In this document: positions 1 to 5,811 of the stretch, in pieces
Position numbering within the stretch: the stretch's first letter is position 1
Layout: each line of letters begins with the position of its first letter
Source: Altererythrobacter sp.
Lineage (GTDB): Bacteria > Pseudomonadota > Alphaproteobacteria > Sphingomonadales > Sphingomonadaceae
NCBI GenBank assembly: GCA_023299945.1
Contig: JALZVZ010000173.1
Span: 1-7,500, forward strand
DNA length: 7,500 nt
Reading direction: 5' to 3'
Notes under the pieces: generated by a model
The model's database searches: none
Seen by the model: only the letters and a program-made list of their open reading frames with translations
Told to the model about the DNA's origin: nothing
Made by a program: the position numbers and the translations under genes

Positions 1-234
1 AGTAAAGTTTGGCTGTGCCTGTGAACTTTGGCCTTTGCCTAAAAATGTCTGGCGGAACAAAGTAAACGGGCCGTTAATCCCCCATTGAAAACGCGAGGAT
101 CTGCGCCGAAATGTGCATGGAATGGCGCAAAGCGGCTTTTTCGCAAAAGCAAGTACTCAGGGCGGCTTGCTGATAGGGCGCAACACTGCCACTAAATGGT
201 CCATGCAATAGCGAGGCTTTCTGCGTAAATTTCA
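1..234. other. Non-coding stretch upstream of the helicase
   Basis: No gene is recognisable here on either strand. One plus-strand frame is open from the window edge to a TGA at 86-88, but its 28 codons look like no protein I know. Two small structures are visible: an imperfect direct repeat (TTTGGCTGTGCCT at 8-20 and TTTGGCCTTTGCCT at 27-40), and a 6-bp hairpin with a 4-nt loop (GCTTTT at 135-140, AAAAGC at 145-150). The latter has no following T-run, so it is not a convincing terminator. I could not find a credible -35/-10 pair for the helicase. An in-frame TAA at 226-228 separates this stretch from the helicase reading frame. Confidence 0.6.
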
Positions 235-2898
235 ATGACCGACGGCGCAATCAAAGCGGTTTTAGGCCCTACCAATACCGGCAAGACTCACTTGGCGATT
301 GAGCGGATGTGTGCCCATTCCAGCGGCATGATCGGCTTTCCGCTGCGGTTGCTCGCGCGCGAAGTTTACGACCGTGTTCGCGCGATCAAAGGCGATGCAT
401 CGGTTGCGCTGATTACGGGCGAGGAACGGATAGAGCCGCCCGGCGCCCGCTATTTCTTATGCACCGCCGAGGCGATGGATCGGCTGGGGCACGGCAAGGA
501 CGGCCCGCATGCGTTCGTAGCTTTGGACGAGGCGCAATTGGCCGCCGATCCAGAACGCGGGCATATTTTCACCGACCGACTATTGAATGCGCGCGGCCGC
601 GAGGAAACCATGTTGCTGGGCTCGGCCACATTAGAGCCAATGATAAGGGCGCTGATACCTGATGCAGAAATGGTCGAGCGCCCGCGTTTCTCTACATTGA
701 GCCATGTGGCGCCATGCAAATTATCGCGCCTGCCGCCGCGGTCAGCCATCGTCGCGTTCTCTTCGGAACAAGTATACGCCATGGCCGAAATGCTAAGGCG
801 GTTTCGCGGCGGCGCAGCAGTCGTGATGGGTGCGCTCTCGCCGGAAACCCGCAACAAACAAGTGGAATTGTTTCAAAATGGCGAGGTCGATTACATCGTC
901 GCCACCGATGCGATTGGAATGGGCCTCAACCTTGATCTGCATCATGTCGCTTTTGCCGCGCTGACAAAATTCGATGGCCAGCGCAAACGCCGGCTCTTCC
1001 CCGCAGAAATGGCGCAAATGGCAGGGCGCGCAGGGCGACATCAACGCGATGGCAGCTTTGGTACGCTCGGCAATTCTGTCAGCACAAGGCGCGGCGATCA
1101 CGGCGTTCCCTTGGAATTTTCCGAGGAAGAGATTTACGCGATTGAGGAACATTCCTTCCAGCCAATTACGCGGCTCTATTGGCGCGAGGCGGAGCCGCGC
1201 TTCAACACGATCACCACTCTGATCGCGGATTTGGAAAGCGCGCCGCAGCATCCGCAATTGGCCAAAGCGCCCGAGGCAATTGATCTGTCAGTGCTCAAAT
1301 TGCTGGCAGAAAACCCCGCCATCAAAGGCATGAAAGGCGCAGACCAAGTCCGGCGGTTTTGGGATGCGTGCTCTCTGCCCGATTTCCGCCAAGTCGGCAC
1401 AGACACACATGCACGGTTCGTGATGCGGCTTTGGCAGGATTTGCAGGAAGGCTATCTCGGCGCAGATTTCGTCGCGGCCCGCATTGCGCAGCTTGATCAA
1501 ATGCAGGGCGGCATCGATAGTTTGCAAGGGCGGATAGCTTCCATCCGAACTTGGGCCTATATCTGTCAGCGTCCCGATTGGGTACTGGCCCGCGATGAAA
1601 TGGCGGCGCGGGCACGCGCGGTTGAAGCGAGATTATCAGATGCGCTCCATGCGCGTTTGACCGAGAGATTTGTAAACCGAAGGACAACAATACTGATGAA
1701 ATCCCTGGGCGAAGACGGCGGCGCGTTGCCGGTTCAATTGGAAGACGATGGCCGATTGACGGTTGAAGGCGAAGCAATTGGCTCGCTCAAGGGCTTCCAA
1801 TTTGTTGTCGATGCGGGTGCCGCAGTTTCGGATCGCAAAATGCTAATCAGCGCAGCAGAGAAAGCCTTGCCTGCGATCCTAATCAAGCGTGCCGAATGGC
1901 TGCTGGGCGAGGGGAAAGAGGCGCTGGAACTGACGAGCGGCGCGATTGTTTGGGACGGGGCAACATTGGCGACCGTCACCATGCCCGATGATTTTGCTGC
2001 GCCCAAATTGGCAATGTCGCGCGAGATCAACCTTTTGCCAGAAGCGTCGCGTATCACTTTGGAAAAGGGCTTGCTCGAATGGTTGACCGCGAAACTTGCC
2101 CCGCTGGAACCTTTGCAAAAACTGGCCGCTGCAGCGCGTGATCCTGAGGCAGGATCAGAGGCGCGGGCATTGCTGCATACGTTGATTGCAGGGCATGGCG
2201 TCGTTAGCCGCGAAGAGGCCGGTCTGGAACATTTGCCCAAAGAAATGAGGCCCTTCCTGCGGCGTCTTGGCGTGGTTTTTGGGGCGCTGGATATATTCGG
2301 GCATCTTTTGCTCAAGCCTGCACCGCGTCAATTGCTGCATGCTTTGGGCACGGACAAGCGCGCGCTTCAACCCGCTATGCTCCCCTTTATTAGCGCCGAG
2401 AAAATGAAAAACGCGCACCAGAGTGGGGGACTGCCCGCTGGTTATCGCCGCGCTGGCGAGCAAGCGATCCGCGTCGATTTGGCGGAGAAGATTTTGCGCG
2501 CTGCGTTTGAGATGCGGGCCAAAGCGGGCAACAAGCTTTTCCGCATTCCAATCGCTCTAGGCGTTTCAATCGGCTTGGAAGAGGGTAACCTTGTGCGCCT
2601 GTTGCAAAGCGCCGGTTTTAAATTGCTAAAAGCGCCCCAATTGGCAGAAGGCGCCTTTGGGCCGCCGCAACCAGACACTTGGAATTGGCGCCCACGGCGC
2701 AACGGGGTTGCGCGAAATACCGAGGCCAAACGAGGCCAGAAGAGGCCAGATCAGGCCAAGGGCGGCAAAGCGCGTGCAAAACCGCGTTCAAACAACGCCA
2801 AACCGGCAGACAATTTCCGGCCCAATCGGCCAAAACACGATACCGGCCCGGCCAAAGCATCGGGCGCTTTTGATGCGCTCAAAGATCTCATCAAATGA
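235..2898 (+). CDS. SUV3-like superfamily 2 RNA helicase with basic C-terminal tail
   Basis: An 887-residue ATP-dependent helicase, by family most likely acting on RNA in the cytoplasm (SUV3 is the mitochondrial RNA-turnover helicase). The helicase motifs are visible in order: Walker A GPTNTGKT (11-18), DEAQ box (98-101), GSAT motif III (129-132), ATDAIGMGLN motif V (223-232) and QMAGRAGR motif VI (261-268). A region resembling the SUV3 C-terminal helical domain follows at about 308-365. Residues 365-810 are a long helical region of unassigned role. About 820-875 is a Lys/Arg/Pro-rich, probably disordered tail, which could bind RNA (inference). The start is fixed by an in-frame TAA nine bases upstream and by the Walker A beginning at residue 11. 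The ribosome binding site is poor: the nearest GAGG (213-216) is 18 bases from the ATG. Bacterial homologues of this length are common in alphaproteobacteria, but their substrate is not established. The family call is firm; the biological role is not. Confidence 0.9.
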   Translation: MTDGAIKAVLGPTNTGKTHLAIERMCAHSSGMIGFPLRLLAREVYDRVRAIKGDASVALITGEERIEPPGARYFLCTAEAMDRLGHGKDGPHAFVALDEAQLAADPERGHIFTDRLLNARGREETMLLGSATLEPMIRALIPDAEMVERPRFSTLSHVAPCKLSRLPPRSAIVAFSSEQVYAMAEMLRRFRGGAAVVMGALSPETRNKQVELFQNGEVDYIVATDAIGMGLNLDLHHVAFAALTKFDGQRKRRLFPAEMAQMAGRAGRHQRDGSFGTLGNSVSTRRGDHGVPLEFSEEEIYAIEEHSFQPITRLYWREAEPRFNTITTLIADLESAPQHPQLAKAPEAIDLSVLKLLAENPAIKGMKGADQVRRFWDACSLPDFRQVGTDTHARFVMRLWQDLQEGYLGADFVAARIAQLDQMQGGIDSLQGRIASIRTWAYICQRPDWVLARDEMAARARAVEARLSDALHARLTERFVNRRTTILMKSLGEDGGALPVQLEDDGRLTVEGEAIGSLKGFQFVVDAGAAVSDRKMLISAAEKALPAILIKRAEWLLGEGKEALELTSGAIVWDGATLATVTMPDDFAAPKLAMSREINLLPEASRITLEKGLLEWLTAKLAPLEPLQKLAAAARDPEAGSEARALLHTLIAGHGVVSREEAGLEHLPKEMRPFLRRLGVVFGALDIFGHLLLKPAPRQLLHALGTDKRALQPAMLPFISAEKMKNAHQSGGLPAGYRRAGEQAIRVDLAEKILRAAFEMRAKAGNKLFRIPIALGVSIGLEEGNLVRLLQSAGFKLLKAPQLAEGAFGPPQPDTWNWRPRRNGVARNTEAKRGQKRPDQAKGGKARAKPRSNNAKPADNFRPNRPKHDTGPAKASGAFDALKDLIK
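2721..2760 (+). repeat. Four 10-bp tandem units inside the helicase gene tail
   Basis: Four consecutive 10-bp units occupy 2721-2730, 2731-2740, 2741-2750 and 2751-2760. Each carries the core AGGCCA at the same place (2723, 2733, 2743, 2753), with variation only at the flanks. The period is not a multiple of three, so the units are read in successive frames and encode the non-repetitive basic stretch around residues 830-842. This looks like local slippage expansion in a disordered, low-constraint linker. Confidence 0.8.
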
Positions 2899-2926
2899 TC
2901 GCATTTATGATCGCACCTGCCCTATA

Positions 2927-3238
2927 ATGCGGCTCGACCGTCTACTCGTTTATTTGCGACTGGCGCGCACTCGCAGCAAAGCCTGCGCGCTGATTGAGGA
3001 CGGGCATATGCGGATCAACGGCAATCATGTTCAGCGGCCCAGCACCGAAACCGCCGAGGGTGATGTGCTGACTTTTATGCTAGGCAAAGACGTGCGGATT
3101 GTGGAAATTCTCTCGCTACCATCGCGGCGCGGGCCGCCTGCAATGGCATGCTCTCATTATCGCGAGCTTGACCGCAGCGGCGAAACCGCGATAGCACACG
3201 TCAACTCAAGCGAATTCACAGAGGATCACGTTCCATGA
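2927..3238 (+). CDS. Small S4-domain RNA-binding protein, Hsp15 (HslR)-like
   Basis: A 103-residue protein that opens directly with an S4 RNA-binding fold (about residues 1-48). The typical pattern is RLDRLL (2-7), the basic helix with TRSKA (15-19), and the strand-turn [12 protein letters not shown] (22-33). A short segment with the LPSRRGPP motif and a SHYREL stretch follows, as in Hsp15-type proteins (COG1188). In E. coli, Hsp15 binds stalled 50S subunits carrying peptidyl-tRNA. A comparable ribosome-rescue or RNA-binding role is plausible but inferred. The ATG at 2927 is chosen because the S4 fold starts at once; the frame is open further upstream only as a shadow of the helicase. No Shine-Dalgarno is visible, so initiation may depend on coupling to upstream translation. 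It begins 28 bases after the helicase stop and overlaps fdxA by four bases, suggesting one transcript. Confidence 0.85.
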   Translation: MRLDRLLVYLRLARTRSKACALIEDGHMRINGNHVQRPSTETAEGDVLTFMLGKDVRIVEILSLPSRRGPPAMACSHYRELDRSGETAIAHVNSSEFTEDHVP

Positions 3239-3573
3239 CCTACGTCGTCACCGACGCCTGCATCAAATGCAAATACACCGATTGCGTCGAAGTTTGCCCT
3301 GTAGATTGTTTCTATGAAGGCGAAAACATGCTCGTTATCAACCCGTCCGAATGCATTGATTGCGGCGTGTGCGAGCCGGAATGCCCCGCCGAGGCGATCC
3401 TGCCTGATACCGAAGACGGTCTTGAGAAATTGCTTGAGCTGAATACCAAATTGTCAGCCGAATGGCCCAATATCACCAGCCAAAAAGATCCGCCCGCCGA
3501 TGCCGATGATTTCAAAGGCATGGAAGGCAAGTTCGAGAAATTCTTCACCGAAGCACCTGGCGAAGGCGACTGA
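3235..3573 (+). CDS. fdxA: Seven-iron ferredoxin, FdxA type ([3Fe-4S][4Fe-4S])
   Basis: A 112-residue soluble electron carrier. The cysteine spacing matches Azotobacter vinelandii FdI shifted by one residue. By that family alignment C9, C17 and C50 should hold the [3Fe-4S] cluster, and C21, C40, C43 and C46 the [4Fe-4S] cluster; C12 and C25 would be the free cysteines. The two motifs are visible as [17 protein letters not shown] (9-25) and [12 protein letters not shown] (40-51). The C-terminal half (about 60-112) is the acidic extension usual for FdxA, ending in an Asp/Glu-rich tail. The ATG shares ATGA with the stop of the S4 gene; GAGG at 3221-3224 gives a ribosome site about ten bases upstream. 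Redox partners cannot be told from the sequence, and no reductase or oxygenase is adjacent. Confidence 0.95.
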   Translation: MTYVVTDACIKCKYTDCVEVCPVDCFYEGENMLVINPSECIDCGVCEPECPAEAILPDTEDGLEKLLELNTKLSAEWPNITSQKDPPADADDFKGMEGKFEKFFTEAPGEGD

Positions 3574-3578
3574 TTCGC

Positions 3579-3592
3579 GCCGCACGCGCGGC
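3579..3592 (+). other. Short GC hairpin just after fdxA
   Basis: GCCGC (3579-3583) pairs with GCGGC (3588-3592) around a four-base loop, six bases after the fdxA stop. A second GCCGC at 3596-3600 could compete for the same arm. No T-run follows, so it is at best an mRNA 3'-end stabiliser or a weak or Rho-assisted termination point. Confidence 0.3.
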
Positions 3593-3661
3593 AATGCCGC
3601 ATCAATTTCCGCCCCGATTCTTTCGCGGGCAGCGGCACCATTGTCATAACTATCACAAGAC

Positions 3662-3804
3662 TCGCAAGTTTGTTGCGAATGTGTTAGCACGTGCAGCAAT
3701 CGTATCGGTTTGGTCCCGATATGGATGGATGAATTGATGAAAAGGGCGCGGACCATTTGTAACAAGCCGTAAGGACCGGCTGCTGATGTTTGGGTAACAA
3801 CCCA
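3662..3804 (+). promoter_or_regulatory. Hairpin-rich leader between fdxA and carD
   Basis: The 296-bp gap 3574-3869 contains no convincing gene. Within it are four inverted repeats: TCGCAA/TTGCGA (3662-3667 with 3673-3678, 5-base loop); an eight-pair stem at 3701-3723 (TATCGG with CCGATA plus one G-T and one C-G outer pair, 7-base loop); AGCCG/CGGCT (3765-3769 with 3777-3781); and TGGGT/ACCCA (3791-3795 with 3800-3804). An 8-bp palindrome GCACGTGC lies at 3687-3694. TGGTCC (3711-3716) could instead pair with GGACCA (3750-3755), which would disrupt the 3701-3723 stem. This could be a structured 5' leader of carD or a small RNA; I recognise no known family. I could not assign a confident promoter here. 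Confidence 0.35.
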
Positions 3805-3857
3805 CACTCGGCAGGCTCACAGGCTTGGTCGCAATTCCAGTGGTTTCGCGCCGATAG

Positions 3858-3863
3858 AAAGGA
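3858..3863 (+). promoter_or_regulatory. Ribosome binding site of carD
   Basis: AAAGGA ends six bases before the ATG at 3870, a standard Shine-Dalgarno arrangement. It supports this start rather than a later one. Confidence 0.7.
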
Positions 3864-3869
3864 TTATTC

Positions 3870-4409
3870 ATGGCTAGCAAGGCACTTGCCTTCATCGTCG
3901 GTGATTACGTCGTTTACCCAAAGCACGGTGTTGGACGTGTGACCGAAATTCAAAATGAAGAGATCGCCGGCATGCAGCTGGAGCTCTATGTTTTGCGCTT
4001 TGAAAAAGAGCGTATGACGCTTCGTGTTCCCACCAATAAGGTGGAAGCGATCGGCATGCGCAAATTGTCTTCGGACAAGACTTTGAAAGAAGCGATGGCT
4101 ACGCTCAAAGGCAAGCCTAAGGTCAAACGCACCATGTGGTCGCGCCGTGCGCAAGAATATGAAGCGAAGATCAACTCCGGTGATCTGGTTTCCATCGCCG
4201 AGGTGACCCGCGATTTGTTCCGCCCCGAAGATCAGCCTGAGCAAAGCTATTCAGAGCGCCAGATTTTCGAAGCTGCCTCCAGCCGCCTTGCGCGGGAATT
4301 GGCCGCCATGGAAGAAACAGACGAGCCGACCGCGCTTGAGAAAATCCTCGAAATTTTGCGCGAACATGCGCCGCAATATTACGAGACGGATGATGAGGCT
4401 GCCAGCTGA
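3870..4409 (+). CDS. carD: CarD/CdnL-family RNA polymerase-binding transcription regulator
   Basis: A 179-residue protein of the CarD_CdnL_TRCF family. The N-terminal Tudor-like RNA-polymerase interaction domain is seen at about residues 8-62, with GDYVVYPKHGVGRV (11-24) and MTLRVPTNKV (49-58). A helical DNA-contacting domain follows at about 66-165. W90, in MWSRR (89-93), corresponds by motif to the tryptophan that wedges into the promoter minor groove in mycobacterial CarD, and GDLVSIAEVTRDLFR (104-118) is the typical continuation. In this family the protein binds the beta subunit and stabilises the open promoter complex. In Rhodobacter sphaeroides it is reported to help promoters that lack the conserved T at -7. 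The acidic end (about 169-179) is short and probably disordered. The gene has its own ribosome site and its own terminator, so it is probably monocistronic or the last gene of the cluster. Confidence 0.95.
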   Translation: MASKALAFIVGDYVVYPKHGVGRVTEIQNEEIAGMQLELYVLRFEKERMTLRVPTNKVEAIGMRKLSSDKTLKEAMATLKGKPKVKRTMWSRRAQEYEAKINSGDLVSIAEVTRDLFRPEDQPEQSYSERQIFEAASSRLARELAAMEETDEPTALEKILEILREHAPQYYETDDEAAS

Positions 4410-4446
4410 GCCAAGCTTTCAGGCCAACAATCAACTGATTACGATG

Positions 4447-4472
4447 AGGGCTGCCGAAAGGCGGCCCTTTTT
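4447..4472 (+). terminator. Rho-independent terminator of carD
   Basis: A nine-pair stem with one G-U pair (AGGGCTGCC at 4447-4455, GGCGGCCCT at 4460-4468) closes a GAAA tetraloop. It runs straight into a T-tract at 4468-4472. It lies 37 bases after the carD stop and separates that unit from the lipoprotein gene downstream. Confidence 0.9.
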
Positions 4473-4494
4473 CGTGAAGCATGCAGCCCAATCC

Positions 4495-4523
4495 TTGAAA
4501 TAACCTCGTTGCTGTATTATATC
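4495..4523 (+). promoter_or_regulatory. Candidate sigma-70-type promoter for the repeat lipoprotein gene
   Basis: TTGAAA (4495-4500) and TATATC (4518-4523) stand 17 bases apart, just downstream of the carD terminator and 29 bases before the ATG at 4553. An alternative -10, TATTAT (4515-4520), matches the consensus better but leaves only a 14-base spacer. With TATATC, the last position (-7) is C instead of T. In alphaproteobacteria that would make it the sort of promoter that CarD is reported to assist (inference). Confidence 0.5.
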
Positions 4524-4528
4524 AGCAA
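4509..4528. promoter_or_regulatory. Inverted repeat spanning the -10 region (possible operator)
   Basis: TTGCTG (4509-4514) and CAGCAA (4523-4528) are exact inverted copies separated by the eight AT-rich bases that hold the candidate -10 box. The placement is what an operator for a dimeric repressor would look like. No regulator gene is adjacent apart from carD, which does not bind such sites. An RNA hairpin is the alternative explanation. Confidence 0.35.
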
Positions 4529-4552
4529 TACGCTATTTGATGGAGAGTTCGT

Positions 4553-5395
4553 ATGATTGATAAGTTTCTCAGAGTGCTGGCCCCTGTGGCCGCGATCGCC
4601 ATTACCGGCGCGCTGGCCGGATCACTGTCAGGGTGTAAGGGCAATTACAACATTGATGGCCTTGATGGCGGCGTGCCCTTGGACGAACTCGATATGTCTG
4701 GCGATCCGCCCGGTGCATTGCTGCTCGCCGCGCCGGTCGAAGTCATCCTGAAATCTGGCAAATCATTGAAAATCGCCGCAAATGGCGATGATGAAGTGAT
4801 CGAACGCCTGCGCTTTTCCAATAAAGACGGCAAATTGGGGATCGGCACAGATGGCGGCAATTGGAGCAGTGATTGGGGCAGCAAGACCAAAACAACCGTC
4901 AATGTCACAATGCCCGCCCCCGCATCCATATCGATAGCCGGTTCGGGCTCTGTCACCGCCCCTGGCATGGCAGAAGAAGCCGAAATCAATATTGCGGCAT
5001 CGGGCAATGTCACAGTGCAAGAAATCAAGGCGAAAAGCCTGACGACCAGCATTGCCGGATCGGGCAGTGTCAAAGCAGCGGGATCTGCCGAAACACTTAC
5101 CCTCAATATCGCCGGTTCCGGCGGTGCAGAAATGCCTGACCTGACCGTCGATAGCGCCGAAATATCAATTGCAGGATCTGGCTCCACCGCCTTTGCATCC
5201 GATGGCAAAGTCACCGCCAATATTATGGGCTCGGGCAGCGTGCGGGTGATTGGCAGCGCGGATTGCACCGTGTCGGCCATGGGTTCCGGAACGCTCAAAT
5301 GCGAGAACCCGGCGAAGGAGACCACAAAGAAGAAAGCCGCCAAAAAGCCAGTCGCTAAAAAGAAAGCACCGAAGAAGTCTCCTAAGAAGTCCTAG
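4553..5395 (+). CDS. DUF2807-type beta-solenoid lipoprotein with lysine-rich C-terminal tail
   Basis: A 280-residue predicted lipoprotein. A hydrophobic signal peptide ends in the lipobox LSGC (25-28), with C28 the expected lipidated residue. Residues about 57-120 form the start of a putative auto-adhesin (head GIN, DUF2807) domain. Seven repeats with an [S/N]IAGSGS-like core then begin near residues 127, 146, 166, 185, 205, 223 and 241, a spacing of 18-20 residues that fits the turns of a beta-solenoid. C238 and C250 lie in the last turn and could form a disulfide. The final 25 residues (256-280) are almost only K, A, P, S and T, resembling a histone H1 or AlgP tail, which is unusual on an exported protein. 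GGAGAG (4542-4547) lies five bases before the ATG. The domain family has no established function; an envelope-surface or adhesion role is only inferred. A terminator before and a palindrome after make it a separate unit. Confidence 0.85.
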   Translation: MIDKFLRVLAPVAAIAITGALAGSLSGCKGNYNIDGLDGGVPLDELDMSGDPPGALLLAAPVEVILKSGKSLKIAANGDDEVIERLRFSNKDGKLGIGTDGGNWSSDWGSKTKTTVNVTMPAPASISIAGSGSVTAPGMAEEAEINIAASGNVTVQEIKAKSLTTSIAGSGSVKAAGSAETLTLNIAGSGGAEMPDLTVDSAEISIAGSGSTAFASDGKVTANIMGSGSVRVIGSADCTVSAMGSGTLKCENPAKETTKKKAAKKPVAKKKAPKKSPKKS

Positions 5396-5409
5396 GGTTT
5401 AACCCTAGG
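5391..5409. repeat. Perfect 19-base palindrome containing the stop codon
   Basis: CCTAGGGTTTAACCCTAGG has nine-base arms (5391-5399 and 5401-5409) around a single central T. The TAG stop of the repeat lipoprotein is 5393-5395, inside the left arm. In RNA it would fold into a tight hairpin, but no T-run follows directly (the nearest is about 40 bases on). It may be a 3'-end hairpin, a bidirectional or Rho-assisted terminator, or a protein-binding site. Confidence 0.75.
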
Positions 5410-5472
5410 GGAACGTCACTTGTCCGAATTCATCGTCAGGACACAAATTTTTCTGTAAGGTGCGCGCATATT

Positions 5473-5478
5473 AGGAGA
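5473..5478 (+). promoter_or_regulatory. Ribosome binding site of the small lipoprotein
   Basis: AGGAGA stands six bases before the ATG at 5485, an almost ideal Shine-Dalgarno, and fixes the start. Confidence 0.75.
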
Positions 5479-5484
5479 TTTTCT

Positions 5485-5811
5485 ATGCGCGGCCTTACAC
5501 TTTCCCTGCTTGCTATCAGTGCCCTTGGCCTAACCGGTTGCGTCAGCGCCGTGACCAGCGTGGTGAAAGCACCCTTCCAAGTCGTGGGCAAAGCCGCCGA
5601 TGTTTTGACCACCAGCCAATCTGAGGCCGACGAGAAACGCGGACGCGCGGTGCGCAAGCGCGAGGAAGAATTGGGCAAGCTCGACCGCCGTTATGACAAA
5701 GAGCTGAAAGAATGCCGCGATGGCGGCCGCCGTGCCTGCGAACAGGCCAGCGAAACCTATGCAGAAATGCAAGTGCTCTCGCGCAGTATTCCCGCCGAAC
5801 CGGAAAGCTAA
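5485..5811 (+). CDS. Small lipoprotein with a charged helical body, function unknown
   Basis: A 108-residue protein. A short positively started signal peptide (residues 1-18) ends in the lipobox LTGC (16-19), so C19 should be lipidated and the protein anchored in the envelope. A small apolar segment (20-40, with VVKAPFQVVGKAADV) is followed by a highly charged, probably helical or coiled stretch (45-78, rich in E, K and R). C77 and C85 lie eight residues apart in the mature part and could form a disulfide in the periplasm. The end is short and Pro/Glu-containing. Its make-up resembles small conserved lipoproteins of sphingomonads, but I cannot name a function. It follows the repeat lipoprotein by 89 bases, with the stop-codon palindrome between them. 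Its stop overlaps that of the convergent minus-strand gene. Confidence 0.8.
   Translation: MRGLTLSLLAISALGLTGCVSAVTSVVKAPFQVVGKAADVLTTSQSEADEKRGRAVRKREEELGKLDRRYDKELKECRDGGRRACEQASETYAEMQVLSRSIPAEPES

Noticed and set aside
8..40. Imperfect direct repeat at the left edge as an attachment site or iterons
   Set aside because: Only two unequal copies, no integrase or replication gene nearby, and the window edge hides the context.
196..228. Ten-codon upstream ORF (ATG at 196, TAA at 226) before the helicase
   Set aside because: It is short enough to arise by chance and lacks a ribosome site; nothing else supports it.
2657..2926. Extension of the S4 gene frame upstream to 2657, giving a 193-residue protein
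   Set aside because: The first 90 residues lie entirely over the helicase 3' end in another frame and look like shadow translation; the S4 fold begins exactly at the ATG at 2927.
3579..3600. Rho-independent terminator for fdxA
   Set aside because: The stems are only five pairs and no T-tract follows.
3681..3737. GTG-started 18-codon frame with two Trp codons in the carD leader, as a possible leader peptide
   Set aside because: No Shine-Dalgarno, no run of regulatory codons, no attenuator with a T-run, and carD is not a biosynthetic gene.
3653..3895. Minus-strand 80-codon frame across the carD leader and start
   Set aside because: It has no recognisable domain or ribosome site, and overlaps a firm carD start.
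4645..5343. A 232-codon open frame on the minus strand across the repeat lipoprotein
   Set aside because: It is an antisense shadow; the repetitive codon pattern of the plus-strand gene keeps this frame free of stops. The plus strand has the ribosome site, signal peptide and domain repeats.
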